A DNA stretch of 64,000 nucleotides from Bacteroidia bacterium (GTDB lineage Bacteria; Bacteroidota; Bacteroidia; Bacteroidales; UBA932): the NCBI GenBank assembly GCA_030529945.1, contig JAUMVX010000008.1:1-64000 (forward strand), read 5' to 3'. Below, in pieces: positions 17,298 through 29,375 of this stretch. The notes beneath the pieces were generated by a model that saw only the letters and a program-made list of their open reading frames with translations, did not search any database and was not told the origin of the DNA. The first letter of the stretch is position 1. Each line of letters starts with the position of its first letter. Both the position numbers and the translations under genes were made by a program.

Positions 17298-19241
17298 ATG
17301 ATGTTCAGAAGATTGATGAAAAGACCTGCGGCGCTCTCGATGCATCTCGCGGCGCTGCTTATAGTAGCCGGAGCACTGATTTCTTCCTTTTCCGCGAGGA
17401 AAGGGATGCTGCATCTGAGGAAGGGAAAAGCCGTATCATTATATAAGGATGATGCCGACGGAAGCCGGGAGATGGGGTTCTCGCTCCGTCTGGACGCTTT
17501 CGACATCTCCTACTATCCCGGCACGGACACCCCCTCCGGCTACAGGTCGCAAGTCACCGTCATCGACAAGGAAGGGAGAAGCGTAAAAAGCGCGGAAGTG
17601 AGTATGAACCACATACTTAGCTATAAGGGCTACCGTTTCTGCCAGAACAGTTACGATGAGGACGAACAAGGCTCCGGCTTCACGGTTTCCCGCGATGTGG
17701 CCGGGACTGCTACGGTCTATACGGGCTACGCACTCTTTCTTCTGGCATTCCTCGCATTCTTCTTCACTGACCCGAAATTCAGAGCCGTAGCCAAAAAAGT
17801 CGCCGGGACGGCAGCGGCGGCAGCGATACTGCTGTGTGCAGGCGGATTGGACGCGAACGCGTCCGCGGGAAAAGCTGTCGGAACTACGCCTCGCGAGAGC
17901 ACGCTCGCCGGCAAAGCTCCCAAGACTCTGCCTCGCGGGAGCGCGGCCAATTTCGGGAAACTCTATGTTCATTACCGCGGGAGGGTGTGTCCTCTGCAGA
18001 GTGTCGCGCACGACTTCCGCTTGAAACTCTACGGCTCGAACGACCTCTGGCAGCTTACGGACGAGCAGGTTATGACTGGCTGGATGTTCTTTCCCTCCTC
18101 CTGGAAGGACGTTCCGCAGAAGAGCCGCAGGAGCGCGGACGACGCCAAAGCGAGGCAGCAGGCGACAAGCGCATTGCTCGAAGGCGAGCTGCTGAAAATC
18201 TACCCTCTCGCCGACTCCGCGGGACGTGTACTCTGGTACAGCCAGAATGACGTCCTTCCGGACGGTCTGCCTACGGACGAGTGGCTCTTCGTGCGCAAGA
18301 GTATGAATTATATGGGAGAGCTGGCGGCGGCGCGGGACTATGCCTCGCTCGACGCTGCGCTCGAAAAGATATGCAAATTCCAGACGCTGCAGGCGGGCGG
18401 CAGCCTTCCGTCGGCTCTACGCATAGGAGCCGAGCGCATCTACAACACCTGTCCGCCGCTTTTCCCCGTCGCGGGAGTCTTCCTGCTCGCAGGCCTGGTC
18501 CTGCTCGGATGGTTCGTGAGCGATTACGCCGCACGGCGCAGCGTAAATGTCCGCGTATCTCTCGCGGCCCTGCTGCTCGATGCGCTGCTTTTTACGTATG
18601 TGACTCTGATGCTGGGACTTATATGGACAGCCACCGGACACGTGCCTCTCTCTAACGGTGCTGAAACTATGATGTCCATCGCCTGGACCGTGCTGCTCGC
18701 CGCGCTGCCCGCCGGAAGAGTTTTCCCGCTGATGCGCCCGTTCGCCCTCATCGTGGCTTCGCTCGCATTGCTCGTGGCGGCTATGGGGCAGGCCAATCCG
18801 GCCCTCACTCTGCTGGTTCCTGTCCTGTCTTCGCCTCTGCTGAGCATACACGTGTCGCTGATGATGCTTTCCTACGCCATTCTGGCGGTGATTATGGTAA
18901 ACAGCGCGGCGGGCCTGCTGGTCGGCGGACTTTCGGCGCGGCTCGCGGACATATCCTCGCTGCTGCTATACTTCGGACTATTCTTCCTTGCCGCCGGCAT
19001 CATCACAGGCTCGCTCTGGGCGAACATCTCCTGGGGCAGCTACTGGAATTGGGATCCGAAAGAGACCTGGGCGCTCATCACCCTGCTCATCTATTCGGCT
19101 GCGGCGCACAGGAGCATCTTCGGCTTCCTGCGCAGGCCGAAAATCTATCACATCTACCTGCTTCTGGCTTTCATCTCCGTGCTGTTCACCTACTTCGGAG
19201 TGAATTTCCTTCTCGGCGGCCTGCACAGCTACGCTGGGTAG
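17298..19241 (+). CDS. ccsBA: Fused cytochrome c biogenesis protein CcsB-CcsA (ResB-ResC)
   Basis: A 647-residue polytopic membrane protein. The N-terminal part (about 1-400) is ResB/CcsB-like with membrane segments near 14-32 and 140-157 and a large periplasmic region. The C-terminal part (about 395-645) is CcsA/ResC with several membrane helices and the haem-handling WWD-type motif as YWNWDPKETW around residues 582-591. System II ligates haem to CxxCH apoproteins outside the cytoplasmic membrane, fitting the two-haem protein just upstream. Fused CcsBA proteins are usual in Bacteroidota and run longer (often about 800 residues), so this is a compact version. The start at 17298 has an adjacent second ATG; residue 7 is a further possible start. 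Confidence 0.85.
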   Translation: MMFRRLMKRPAALSMHLAALLIVAGALISSFSARKGMLHLRKGKAVSLYKDDADGSREMGFSLRLDAFDISYYPGTDTPSGYRSQVTVIDKEGRSVKSAEVSMNHILSYKGYRFCQNSYDEDEQGSGFTVSRDVAGTATVYTGYALFLLAFLAFFFTDPKFRAVAKKVAGTAAAAAILLCAGGLDANASAGKAVGTTPRESTLAGKAPKTLPRGSAANFGKLYVHYRGRVCPLQSVAHDFRLKLYGSNDLWQLTDEQVMTGWMFFPSSWKDVPQKSRRSADDAKARQQATSALLEGELLKIYPLADSAGRVLWYSQNDVLPDGLPTDEWLFVRKSMNYMGELAAARDYASLDAALEKICKFQTLQAGGSLPSALRIGAERIYNTCPPLFPVAGVFLLAGLVLLGWFVSDYAARRSVNVRVSLAALLLDALLFTYVTLMLGLIWTATGHVPLSNGAETMMSIAWTVLLAALPAGRVFPLMRPFALIVASLALLVAAMGQANPALTLLVPVLSSPLLSIHVSLMMLSYAILAVIMVNSAAGLLVGGLSARLADISSLLLYFGLFFLAAGIITGSLWANISWGSYWNWDPKETWALITLLIYSAAAHRSIFGFLRRPKIYHIYLLLAFISVLFTYFGVNFLLGGLHSYAG

Positions 19242-19379
19242 GCCGCGGCTGAGTTCCGTCCGGGAGGCTGTCCCTCCATACTTCCCCACCCGCTGTCCAT
19301 CCATACTTCCTCCGGCGGGCTGTCCCGCCATTGTCCCTCCCCTCATCGAGGCCGGAGTACACACTTACGGAAAAAAGAC

Positions 19380-19387
19380 TATCTTTG
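19380..19387 (+). promoter_or_regulatory. -7 box (TATCTTTG) upstream of the DUF5686-like gene
   Basis: TATCTTTG fits TAnnTTTG; no convincing -33 box was seen. The predicted start near 19395 supports ATG 19454 rather than the longer open frame beginning at 19331. Confidence 0.45.
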
Positions 19388-19453
19388 CGGTTCCGGATTC
19401 CGCCGCCGCAGGCACATCCTGCAGTCCGGACGAAAAAAGATAAAACTGAAAGA

Positions 19454-22039
19454 ATGAAACTTCAAAACATAGCGCCGATGCTCCGGGCATCTGCGATATT
19501 GACACTTATAGCTTTACATCTGGCGCTCGGCACAGCGGCATCCGCACAGAGCACCAGAGCTAAGGGACGCGTGACCGATTCCGACACCGGCGAGGGCATC
19601 CCTTTCGTCGGAGTCTTCTTCAAAGGCACCACCATAGGCGTCTCCACCGATCTGGACGGATACTACACCATAGAGACACGCGACAGCAGCGCCACCATCC
19701 TCTGCGCCTCCATCCTCGGCTACGAAACGGCGGAAAGCCCCGTGAAGCGGAGTTCCTTCAACTCCATCGACTTCCGTCTGAAGATGACCACCGACGCCCT
19801 CGACGCTGTCGTCGTGAAGCCGGACAACCGCTATATGAAATGGATACTCAGCCAGATAGACGCGAACCGCCACCGGAACGACCCCGAAAGACGCGACGCC
19901 TACTCCTGCGACATATACACCAAGACAGAGCTTGACCTGACGAACGCCGATGAGCAGATACGTAACCGTATGATTCGTAAGAATTTCGGCTTCGTCTTCG
20001 ACTATATGGACACTTCCGTAGTCTCCGGCCGGCCGTACCTGCCCATAATGATCTCCGAGAACCGCTCCAGACGTTACCACAGCAAGAACCCGGACGTGGA
20101 CCGCGAGATCATAGAAGCCAGCCGTGTCTCCGGCCTGAACGAGGAGAACGCCCTCCTGCAGTTCACCGGCAGTATGCACCTCAAAACGAACTTCTACAAC
20201 AACTTCATCGACGCGTTCAACATCCAGATACCCTCCCCACTATCCCCTAACGGAGAAGTCTATTACAACTATTTCCTCATCGACAGTCTCGACATAGACG
20301 GCCGCAAGACCTGGAAAATCCGTTTCCACCCGGGCAAATACGTCTCCTCCTCAGTCTTCGACGGCGAGATGGCCATCGATGCGCAGGACTTCGCGATGCG
20401 CGAAATGCACGTGAAGCTCCGCAAAGGCGCGAACGTGAACTGGATACGCGACATCGTGATCGACCGCACCGACCAGAGGGTGGACTCGCTCTGGTTCTAC
20501 CGCCAGGACAAGCTCTACGTCGATTTCTCCGTCACGATGAACGATTCCTCGAAGCTCGCCTCCTTCATCGGCAACCGCCAGATCGACTACCTGAATCCGA
20601 AGCTGGGAGCCGATGCGCAGCGCCTGCACGCGAACCCCGAGCCACCTGTCACCGTCTTCAAGGATGCCGGTCGCAAAAGCGACCAATGGTGGGACGCAGC
20701 CCGTCCTTACCAGCTCTCCGAGAAGGAGAAGAACATCTACCTTATGGTGGATTCCATAAAGAACGTGCCTCTGTACAACAATATCTACAATCTGGTGAAC
20801 ACCTTCATAAGCGGCTATTTCCAGACCAAGTACATAGGCTTCGGCCCCTACTCGAGCATCTACAGCTTCAACAAGCTGGAAGGCCACCGCTTCGCGATGG
20901 GCCTGCGGACCACGGCGGACTTCAGCCGCAAGATACGCCTGACCACCTATCTCGCCTACGGCACGAAGGACAGGGAATTCAAGGGCGGAAACACCGTCGA
21001 ATGGATGATAAGCCGCTATCCCACGAAGAAACTCACGCTCTCGGCCCGCAAGGACATCCGGCAGCTGGGACGGAGCTCTTCGGCCTTCAACGAAACCAAT
21101 ATCCTCTCTTCCCTGCTCACCAAGAAAAACAGCGAGAAACGCAGCCCCGTGAACAACTACTCGCTCACCTACGAACGGGAGCTGGCCCCGTGGCTGAACA
21201 CCTCCACTTCCCTTCAGTTCCAGAGGATCTTCGCTAATTCCTATGTGCCGATGCTGCGTGTGGACAGCACTCCGCGTCCTGACGGAAGCTCCGGACGGGA
21301 CACCATAGCCATTAATTCCATAGGCTCGAACAACGTGCACTTCGAAGCCCGTTTCTCGAAGAACGAGACTGTGGACCGCGGAGTCTTCAACAAAAGCTAT
21401 CTCCACACGAAATTCCCTATCGTCATCGTGGACCTCACCGGTTCGCTGAAGGGGATAGGCAAGAACGAATACAGCTATTTCCGCTCGGAGATGCTGATGA
21501 AATACAAACTGCGCCTCCCTCCTGTGGGAGCTTCGGACATACGTTTCAGCGTGGGCAATATAGTGGGCCGCGTTCCGTATCCTATGCTGAAGCTCTTCGA
21601 GGGTAACGGAACCTACATACACGACCGCAACGCCTTCTCCTGTATGGAGTTCTATGAGTTCGCGGCCGACACCTGGACCACCCTCTTCTGGGAGCACGAC
21701 TTCGGAGGCTTCTTCCTCGGCAAGATTCCGCTGATAAAGAAGCTGCATTGGAGGGAAATCGCCTCGCTGAAGGCGGCTTACGGCACACTCACGGAGAAGA
21801 ACAACGGCATCATCGGCAGCGCGACTTCAGCGGACGCCCCTATGCTCTTCCCGTTCGGAATGTACTCGCTGAACAAGCCTTACATCGAGATGTCGGCCGG
21901 TGTCAGCAATATCTTCCGTCTGGTGCGCGTGGACTGCGCCTGGCGTATGACCCACCGCTACCTCGAACTCCCGGACGGCGTGAGAAAGAGATCTCCGCGC
22001 TGTTTTACCGTCACCATCGGTTTAGAGATGAAATTCTAG
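19454..22039 (+). CDS. DUF5686-like outer-membrane protein with carboxypeptidase-regulatory-like domain
   Basis: An 861-residue exported protein. The start at 19454 is chosen because a normal signal peptide follows (about residues 1-31) and a -7 promoter box lies upstream; an open frame extends further 5' to 19331. After the signal comes a CarboxypepD_reg-like beta-sandwich (about 33-115, RVTDSDTGEGIPFVGVFFKGT), as in TonB-dependent receptors, then a long region ending in amphipathic strands (last residues FTVTIGLEMKF). This matches the DUF5686 group. No TonB box or plug was recognised. Function unknown; proteins of this build are probably outer-membrane barrels. Confidence 0.75.
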   Translation: MKLQNIAPMLRASAILTLIALHLALGTAASAQSTRAKGRVTDSDTGEGIPFVGVFFKGTTIGVSTDLDGYYTIETRDSSATILCASILGYETAESPVKRSSFNSIDFRLKMTTDALDAVVVKPDNRYMKWILSQIDANRHRNDPERRDAYSCDIYTKTELDLTNADEQIRNRMIRKNFGFVFDYMDTSVVSGRPYLPIMISENRSRRYHSKNPDVDREIIEASRVSGLNEENALLQFTGSMHLKTNFYNNFIDAFNIQIPSPLSPNGEVYYNYFLIDSLDIDGRKTWKIRFHPGKYVSSSVFDGEMAIDAQDFAMREMHVKLRKGANVNWIRDIVIDRTDQRVDSLWFYRQDKLYVDFSVTMNDSSKLASFIGNRQIDYLNPKLGADAQRLHANPEPPVTVFKDAGRKSDQWWDAARPYQLSEKEKNIYLMVDSIKNVPLYNNIYNLVNTFISGYFQTKYIGFGPYSSIYSFNKLEGHRFAMGLRTTADFSRKIRLTTYLAYGTKDREFKGGNTVEWMISRYPTKKLTLSARKDIRQLGRSSSAFNETNILSSLLTKKNSEKRSPVNNYSLTYERELAPWLNTSTSLQFQRIFANSYVPMLRVDSTPRPDGSSGRDTIAINSIGSNNVHFEARFSKNETVDRGVFNKSYLHTKFPIVIVDLTGSLKGIGKNEYSYFRSEMLMKYKLRLPPVGASDIRFSVGNIVGRVPYPMLKLFEGNGTYIHDRNAFSCMEFYEFAADTWTTLFWEHDFGGFFLGKIPLIKKLHWREIASLKAAYGTLTEKNNGIIGSATSADAPMLFPFGMYSLNKPYIEMSAGVSNIFRLVRVDCAWRMTHRYLELPDGVRKRSPRCFTVTIGLEMKF

Positions 22040-22081
22040 TTTTGCGAGTCTTTTTAGTCTGAATTCATTTGTTCATCAGTC

Positions 22082-22132
22082 GTGTACCCCGGTACACTCC
22101 TTCTTCACAAACAAATTAATCCACAAAAATCC
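22082..22132 (-). repeat. Inverted copy of the 464-515 intergenic element
   Basis: In reverse complement this matches 464-515: the T-run, GTGG, TTAATTTGTTT and GGAGTGTACCGG blocks occur in the same order. It lies between the DUF5686-like gene and the ligA promoter and ends in a palindrome (GTGTACCCCGGTACAC). Confidence 0.7.
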
Positions 22133-22178
22133 TTCGCAAAACCAAGGTAAGGAATTTTACATCATAGCTGAAAATGAT

Positions 22179-22186
22179 TATCTTTG
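22179..22186 (+). promoter_or_regulatory. -7 box (TATCTTTG) for the ligA operon
   Basis: TATCTTTG fits the Bacteroidota -7 consensus; T-rich sequence lies about 20 nt upstream. Predicted start near 22193 leaves a leader of about 110 nt before ligA, with no recognised riboswitch. Confidence 0.5.
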
Positions 22187-22236
22187 CCTTTTCGGAGATT
22201 CCTGTCCGGGAATTTCCCTGAAGGCATTTTTTTTGA

Positions 22237-24378
<2,142 letters not shown>

Positions 24379-24379
24379 T

Positions 24380-25393
24380 ATGAGCAAGATGGATACGGAC
24401 AGACTGATGGCGGAGGCCAGAAAGATATTCAGCGACCAGATCTGGGAGCTGAATATGGAGAACCTGTCCCGCTTCAAGAGGGGCCTGGTGAGATTCATCA
24501 AGCTGGTCCGCATCACCTTCAACGAATTCGCCGAGAACCGTATGGGCTTCCAGTGCGTGGCCCTGAGCTATTTCGTGGCTCTGTCCATAGTCCCGTTCGC
24601 AGCCTTCGTCTTCGCAGTGGGAGGCGGTATGGGAGTGGCCGACAAGATTTCCGAGCTGCTCTACACCCTGCTTCCGTCCTATCCCGACCTCGTCGGTTTC
24701 ATAGTCGACAAGGCCGAGGGCATAGTGGACATCGCCCGCTCGGGGGCCGTAGGACTCATAAGCGCCCTTACCTTCCTCTGGGCCGTGCTCTGGCTTATGT
24801 TCCAGGTGGAGAGAGTGTTCAACAATGTCTGGAAGATACGCAAGATTCCGCGCCGCATCTACAAGCGCTTCTCCTTCTATATAGCGGCTCTGATGATTTC
24901 GCCTTTCGTGATTCTCGTATTCGGAGCGGGCATAGCCCTGTACACGAACGTTACGGGACTCATCGGCATCCACATCAAGATAAAGGAACTCTCGTTCATC
25001 ACCACCCTTATGGGCTGGACGGTGTTCTACGCCATAGCTGCATTCACCTTTTCCGCGATGTACAAGTTCATCCCGGCCGTGGAGGTGAAGTACAGGTACG
25101 CGCTGCGCTCCTCGCTCGTCTCCGCCCTCATCTTCGTGCTCTTCCAGTACATCTACCTGGAAGCGCAGCTCTTCGTGTCGAGACTGAACGGAGTGTACGG
25201 GGCCATAGCGGCCATCCCGCTCTTCCTTATGTGGGTAAACTACAGCTGGCAGATAATCATCTACGGCGAACAGCTCTGCTACGGAATGCAGAACATAGAC
25301 AAATACAATATACCCGAGGGCAGCCTGAGGGACTTCACTCCCCTTCTGGACCGCCTCAAGGCTGAAAGAGAAATGGAGGAACCCGAGCAATGA
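24380..25393 (+). CDS. YihY/BrkB-family inner-membrane protein
   Basis: A 337-residue membrane protein with a roughly 55-residue cytoplasmic N terminus and about six membrane segments. Family hallmarks are CVALSYFVALSIVPFAAF early, ARSGAVGLISALTFLWAV in the middle and VYGAIAAIPLFLMWVNYSW late. Members were once annotated as ribonuclease BN, wrongly; a transport role is suspected but unproven. It starts 1 nt after ligA and overlaps the next gene by 4 nt, so it is translationally linked to both. Confidence 0.88.
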   Translation: MSKMDTDRLMAEARKIFSDQIWELNMENLSRFKRGLVRFIKLVRITFNEFAENRMGFQCVALSYFVALSIVPFAAFVFAVGGGMGVADKISELLYTLLPSYPDLVGFIVDKAEGIVDIARSGAVGLISALTFLWAVLWLMFQVERVFNNVWKIRKIPRRIYKRFSFYIAALMISPFVILVFGAGIALYTNVTGLIGIHIKIKELSFITTLMGWTVFYAIAAFTFSAMYKFIPAVEVKYRYALRSSLVSALIFVLFQYIYLEAQLFVSRLNGVYGAIAAIPLFLMWVNYSWQIIIYGEQLCYGMQNIDKYNIPEGSLRDFTPLLDRLKAEREMEEPEQ

Positions 25394-27588
25394 GTCTTTC
25401 CGAATTCAACGAACAGGATTATGAACTGATAGAGCAGGAGTACCAGAAACTGCTCGCCATAGCCAGGAAGCGCTGCCCGAACGAACACGAGTTCGAGACG
25501 GTGAAGAAGGCCTTCGACTTCGCGAACGAGGCGCACAAGAATGTCCGCCGCCGTTCCGGAGAGCCGTACATCCTCCATCCTCTGGCCGTGGCCAGGATAG
25601 TGGTGGAGAACATCGGACTCGGCTACAAGTCCATCGCGGCGGCCCTGCTGCACGATGTGGTCGAAGACACGGACTACACGGTCGAGGACATCCGCACGCT
25701 GTTCGGAGACAAGATAGCCTCGCTTGTGGACGGTCTGACGAAGATCAAGAACGTACTCGACAACGAAGGCCGCCGTCCGGCAGCCTCATCCGTGAGCATC
25801 CAGGCCGAGAACTTCAAGCGCATCCTGCTTACGCTGAACGACGACGTGCGCGTAGTGCTCATCAAGCTCGCCGACCGCCTGCACAACTGCCGCACCATAG
25901 AATATATGCCCGAGGCCAAGCGTGACAAGATTCTCAGCGAGACTATGTACATCTTCATCCCTCTCGCGCACCGCCTCGGACTCTACGAGGTCAAGTCCGA
26001 GATGGAGAACATCTGGCTGAGGTACAAGGAACCGGAGGCCTACTCCGACATCCTGGCGGAGATCGACAGGACGGTCTCCGACAAGGACGCGAAGATAGAC
26101 GAATTCATCGCCCCCATCTCCGCCGCGCTGCAGAAGGCCGGCTTCGATTTCAGGATACTGAAGAGGGTGAAGACCCCTTATTCCATCTGGTACAAGATGC
26201 GCACGAAAAACATAGGCTTCGAGCAGATCTACGACCTCTACGCCGTCCGCATCATCTTCAATCCTCCCGCCGGCTCCAAGGAGACCGAGCGTGACCAGTG
26301 CTATCACATCTTCTCCATAATTACGAGCCTGTACAAGTACAAGGCTAGCCGTATGCGCGACTGGGTGAAGCACCCCAAGAGCAACGGCTATGAGGCCCTG
26401 CACTGCACGGTGATGAGCCAGATAGGCATCTGGATCGAGATCCAGATCCGCTCGAAGAGGATGGACGACATCGCGGAGAAGGGCATCGCGGCCCACTGGG
26501 CCTACAAGCGCGAAGGCTTCATCAGCGAGAACGATTCCGAGATGGACAAGTGGCTCTCCGAGGTGAAGGAAATCATTATGAGCGACGACGTGAGCGCTCT
26601 GGAGCTTCTGGACATCATACACAACGACCTCACCGGCCACGAGATAGTGGTCTATACCCCGAAGGGCGACCAGAGGACCCTGCAGAAGGGCGCGACGGTG
26701 CTGGATTTCGCATATAACATTCACACCAAGGTCGGCAACCACGCCATCGCCGCCAAGGTGAATATGAAGCTCGCCCCGCTCTCGCAGCCGCTGAAGAGCG
26801 GAGACCAGGTGGAAATCCTGACGGCGATGAACGCCACTCCTAAAGCCGAGTGGCTCCGCTTCCTGCAGTCCCACCACGCCCGCACCAAGGTCGTGGAGTA
26901 TTTCAAGACGCACGCGCGCGAAGAGACTGAGTCGAAGGGCGCGCTGCTGTTCAGACAGGAGATGAAGGCGCTGGGACGCAAGAAGACGAACAGCGTGGTC
27001 CAGCACATCCTGGACTACACCGGTCTGCGCGACTTCGAGGAGTTCTGCTTCCGCCTCGGCCTGGGGATGCTCCCCACCGACATCGTCTCCCGCTCGCTGA
27101 GCAGCTCATCCCGCTCCGGCGCGAAACCCGAGGAACGCTACATCATCAACCCGGACGACCCCGAGAAGCGCAAATACTACATCGCGCCCTGCTGCAACCC
27201 GATTCCCGGCGACGCAGTGATAGGCGTGAAGACCCTCGACGGCAGAATCACCGTCCACAAGAAGAGCTGCGAGGTCGCGGACAACATCGCCTCCAAGCAC
27301 GGCGACTGGGTCGTAGTCCCGATGTGGGAGAGCGGCGGAGCCGCCCAATCCTTCCCTGTCCGCCTGTCCATCACCGGCATAGACAGAGTGGGCCTTCTGA
27401 ACGACATCAGCTACGCTGTCTCGAACCTTATGGGCTTCAATATGCGCAAGGTTCATCTGGGCTCCGAGGGCGAGCTTTTCAGCGGCTACATAGAACTGCT
27501 CGTGAAGGACAAGAAAGTCCTGGACGAGCTGATATCCAAGCTCTCCGCCATCGACGGACTCAAGAGCATACTCAGAACGGACATATGA
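25390..27588 (+). CDS. Bifunctional (p)ppGpp synthetase/hydrolase, RelA/SpoT family
   Basis: A 732-residue Rel-type protein. The HD hydrolase domain includes LLHDVVEDT with His88-Asp89. The synthetase domain follows (RVKTPYSIWYKMRTKNIGFEQIYDLYAVRI and HPKSNGYEALHC regions), then TGS (DFAYNIHTKVGNH) and C-terminal zinc-finger/ACT regions (CCNPIPGD; SITGIDRVGLLNDIS). Hydrolase motif residues are intact, so degradation of (p)ppGpp is likely; both activities are expected for a long Rel. It overlaps yihY and the next gene by 4 nt each. Confidence 0.93.
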   Translation: MSLSEFNEQDYELIEQEYQKLLAIARKRCPNEHEFETVKKAFDFANEAHKNVRRRSGEPYILHPLAVARIVVENIGLGYKSIAAALLHDVVEDTDYTVEDIRTLFGDKIASLVDGLTKIKNVLDNEGRRPAASSVSIQAENFKRILLTLNDDVRVVLIKLADRLHNCRTIEYMPEAKRDKILSETMYIFIPLAHRLGLYEVKSEMENIWLRYKEPEAYSDILAEIDRTVSDKDAKIDEFIAPISAALQKAGFDFRILKRVKTPYSIWYKMRTKNIGFEQIYDLYAVRIIFNPPAGSKETERDQCYHIFSIITSLYKYKASRMRDWVKHPKSNGYEALHCTVMSQIGIWIEIQIRSKRMDDIAEKGIAAHWAYKREGFISENDSEMDKWLSEVKEIIMSDDVSALELLDIIHNDLTGHEIVVYTPKGDQRTLQKGATVLDFAYNIHTKVGNHAIAAKVNMKLAPLSQPLKSGDQVEILTAMNATPKAEWLRFLQSHHARTKVVEYFKTHAREETESKGALLFRQEMKALGRKKTNSVVQHILDYTGLRDFEEFCFRLGLGMLPTDIVSRSLSSSSRSGAKPEERYIINPDDPEKRKYYIAPCCNPIPGDAVIGVKTLDGRITVHKKSCEVADNIASKHGDWVVVPMWESGGAAQSFPVRLSITGIDRVGLLNDISYAVSNLMGFNMRKVHLGSEGELFSGYIELLVKDKKVLDELISKLSAIDGLKSILRTDI

Positions 27589-29375
27589 TGAAAATGAAAG
27601 CTTATCTGCCCCTGCTGCTGCCGCTGGCGGCGCTCGGCGCCTCGCTGCTGTTCTCGCACTCCTGCGCGAACACCACCCAGGCGCCCACCGGCGGTCTGAA
27701 GGACACCATCCCTCCGGTCATAGTGAAAATCTCCCCCGCCCCTCTGAGCAGGAACGTGGCTCTCGAAAAGGTATCCTTCACCTTCACCTTCGACGAATAT
27801 GTGAAAGTGAAGACGGCTTCCGCCATAATCATCTCACCTCCCCAGTCGAAACCCCCGAAATCGAAGGTGAAGGGCAAGTCGGTGATAGTGACTCCTGTGG
27901 AGCCGCTGCTGCCTAACACCACCTATGTCATAGGTCTGGCCGGAGCCATAGTGGACAACAACGAAGGCAACGCCTTCCCGGGCTACGACTACGTATTCTC
28001 CACGGGGGATGTCATAGACAGCCTCTTCATCACCGGCACCGTACTGGACTGCAGCACCCTCTCACCCGTAGGCGGGGCCACAGTGATGCTGTATAAAGAC
28101 CGTGCCGACTCGGCGGTATTCAAATCCCGCCCCTATATGGCCACCCGTACAGATGCCTGGGGCTATTTCAGCCTGCGCAACATCCAGGACACCCTATACC
28201 GTCTCTATGCTCTCACCGACCAGAACAGCAACAGCCTCTATGATGCTGACGGCACGGAGAACATAGCCTTCGCGGATTCGCTGATACGGCCCGTGCGGGT
28301 CGTGAACGACAGTCTGCCCGAGCTTCAGAAATACGATGCCAAGGACACCCTCGCCTGTCTGGCCCGCGAGTCGGAACACGAGCTGCTCCTTTTCCGCGAG
28401 AAGCCCTCGAAGCAGACCATAATGAACAGCCGCCGCACCGGCTACATCACCTTTATGGCTCCCGAGGCGCATATAGACACGCTCTGGATGAGCGGAATCC
28501 CGTCCTCGCGCATCATCTCGCAGTTCAACGTGGAGCGCGACTCTCTCGAGCTCTGGGTGAATGACCGCCGCCGTATGCCGGATACCCTGAAGCTATTCGT
28601 GAACTACAGGAAGACCGACTCCCTGGGGCTGCTCGTCAGCACCACGCAGCGCGTGAATCTGGCTATGGACGCGGAACAGATAAAGGCCGAAAAGAAGGCC
28701 CGCAAGGAAGTCAAGCACGAGGACACCACCTGCGTCTTCACCCTGAAGGCCGAGCCTGAGACGGTGGAGCGGCAGGGCTACCGGCTCGAATTCACCTATC
28801 CCATCATAAACGAGTCCTTCGACTCGCTGAAGTTCACCTCCGTGAATCCCAAGCAGGTTTCCTCCCCGGCGGCCTTCACGGTAGCAGCAGACAGTCTGAA
28901 CCTGCGCCGCTACTCCATTATGCCCGCCGAGAAGCTTCTGACGGGCTATGAGTACATTCTGAAAGTTCCCCATAGAGCCTTCCGCGACATAAACGGCTAC
29001 TACAGCGACAGCCTCGAAGTGAAAGTCTCGCTGCCTACGGACGAGAAACTCAGCACGCTCACGCTGAATATGGCGGGAGTGGACAGGAGATACATCGTGG
29101 AGATAATGAACGAAAAGAAGTCCCAGGTGCTGAGAAGCGAGATCATAGACAGCTCCGCCGTCCTGACCTTCCCTTATATGAAGGCCGGCAAATACCACAT
29201 CCGCGTCACCCAGGACGTGAACCGGAACACCATCGTGGACACCGGGTCGCTGCTCGCCCACCGTCAGCCCGAGAAGGTGAAGTTCCTTAAGCTCGCGAAG
29301 AAGGACGACCCTCTCGAGATCAAGGAGAATACGGACATCGTACAGGACATAAACCTCGCAGAACTCTTCAAATGA
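27585..29375 (+). CDS. Exported Ig-like (SbsA-type) domain lipoprotein
   Basis: A 596-residue protein beginning at the ATGA overlap with the relA/spoT stop; an open frame upstream overlaps that gene and is not used. The N terminus is a signal peptide ending in a probable lipobox (FSHSC, Cys near residue 21). An Ig-like domain of the SbsA type follows (DTIPPVIVKISPAPLSRNVA, about 35-140), then beta-rich modules. Proteins of this build, common next to PorT-like barrels in Bacteroidota, have no assigned biochemical role. It overlaps the next gene by 4 nt. Confidence 0.8.
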   Translation: MMKMKAYLPLLLPLAALGASLLFSHSCANTTQAPTGGLKDTIPPVIVKISPAPLSRNVALEKVSFTFTFDEYVKVKTASAIIISPPQSKPPKSKVKGKSVIVTPVEPLLPNTTYVIGLAGAIVDNNEGNAFPGYDYVFSTGDVIDSLFITGTVLDCSTLSPVGGATVMLYKDRADSAVFKSRPYMATRTDAWGYFSLRNIQDTLYRLYALTDQNSNSLYDADGTENIAFADSLIRPVRVVNDSLPELQKYDAKDTLACLARESEHELLLFREKPSKQTIMNSRRTGYITFMAPEAHIDTLWMSGIPSSRIISQFNVERDSLELWVNDRRRMPDTLKLFVNYRKTDSLGLLVSTTQRVNLAMDAEQIKAEKKARKEVKHEDTTCVFTLKAEPETVERQGYRLEFTYPIINESFDSLKFTSVNPKQVSSPAAFTVAADSLNLRRYSIMPAEKLLTGYEYILKVPHRAFRDINGYYSDSLEVKVSLPTDEKLSTLTLNMAGVDRRYIVEIMNEKKSQVLRSEIIDSSAVLTFPYMKAGKYHIRVTQDVNRNTIVDTGSLLAHRQPEKVKFLKLAKKDDPLEIKENTDIVQDINLAELFK

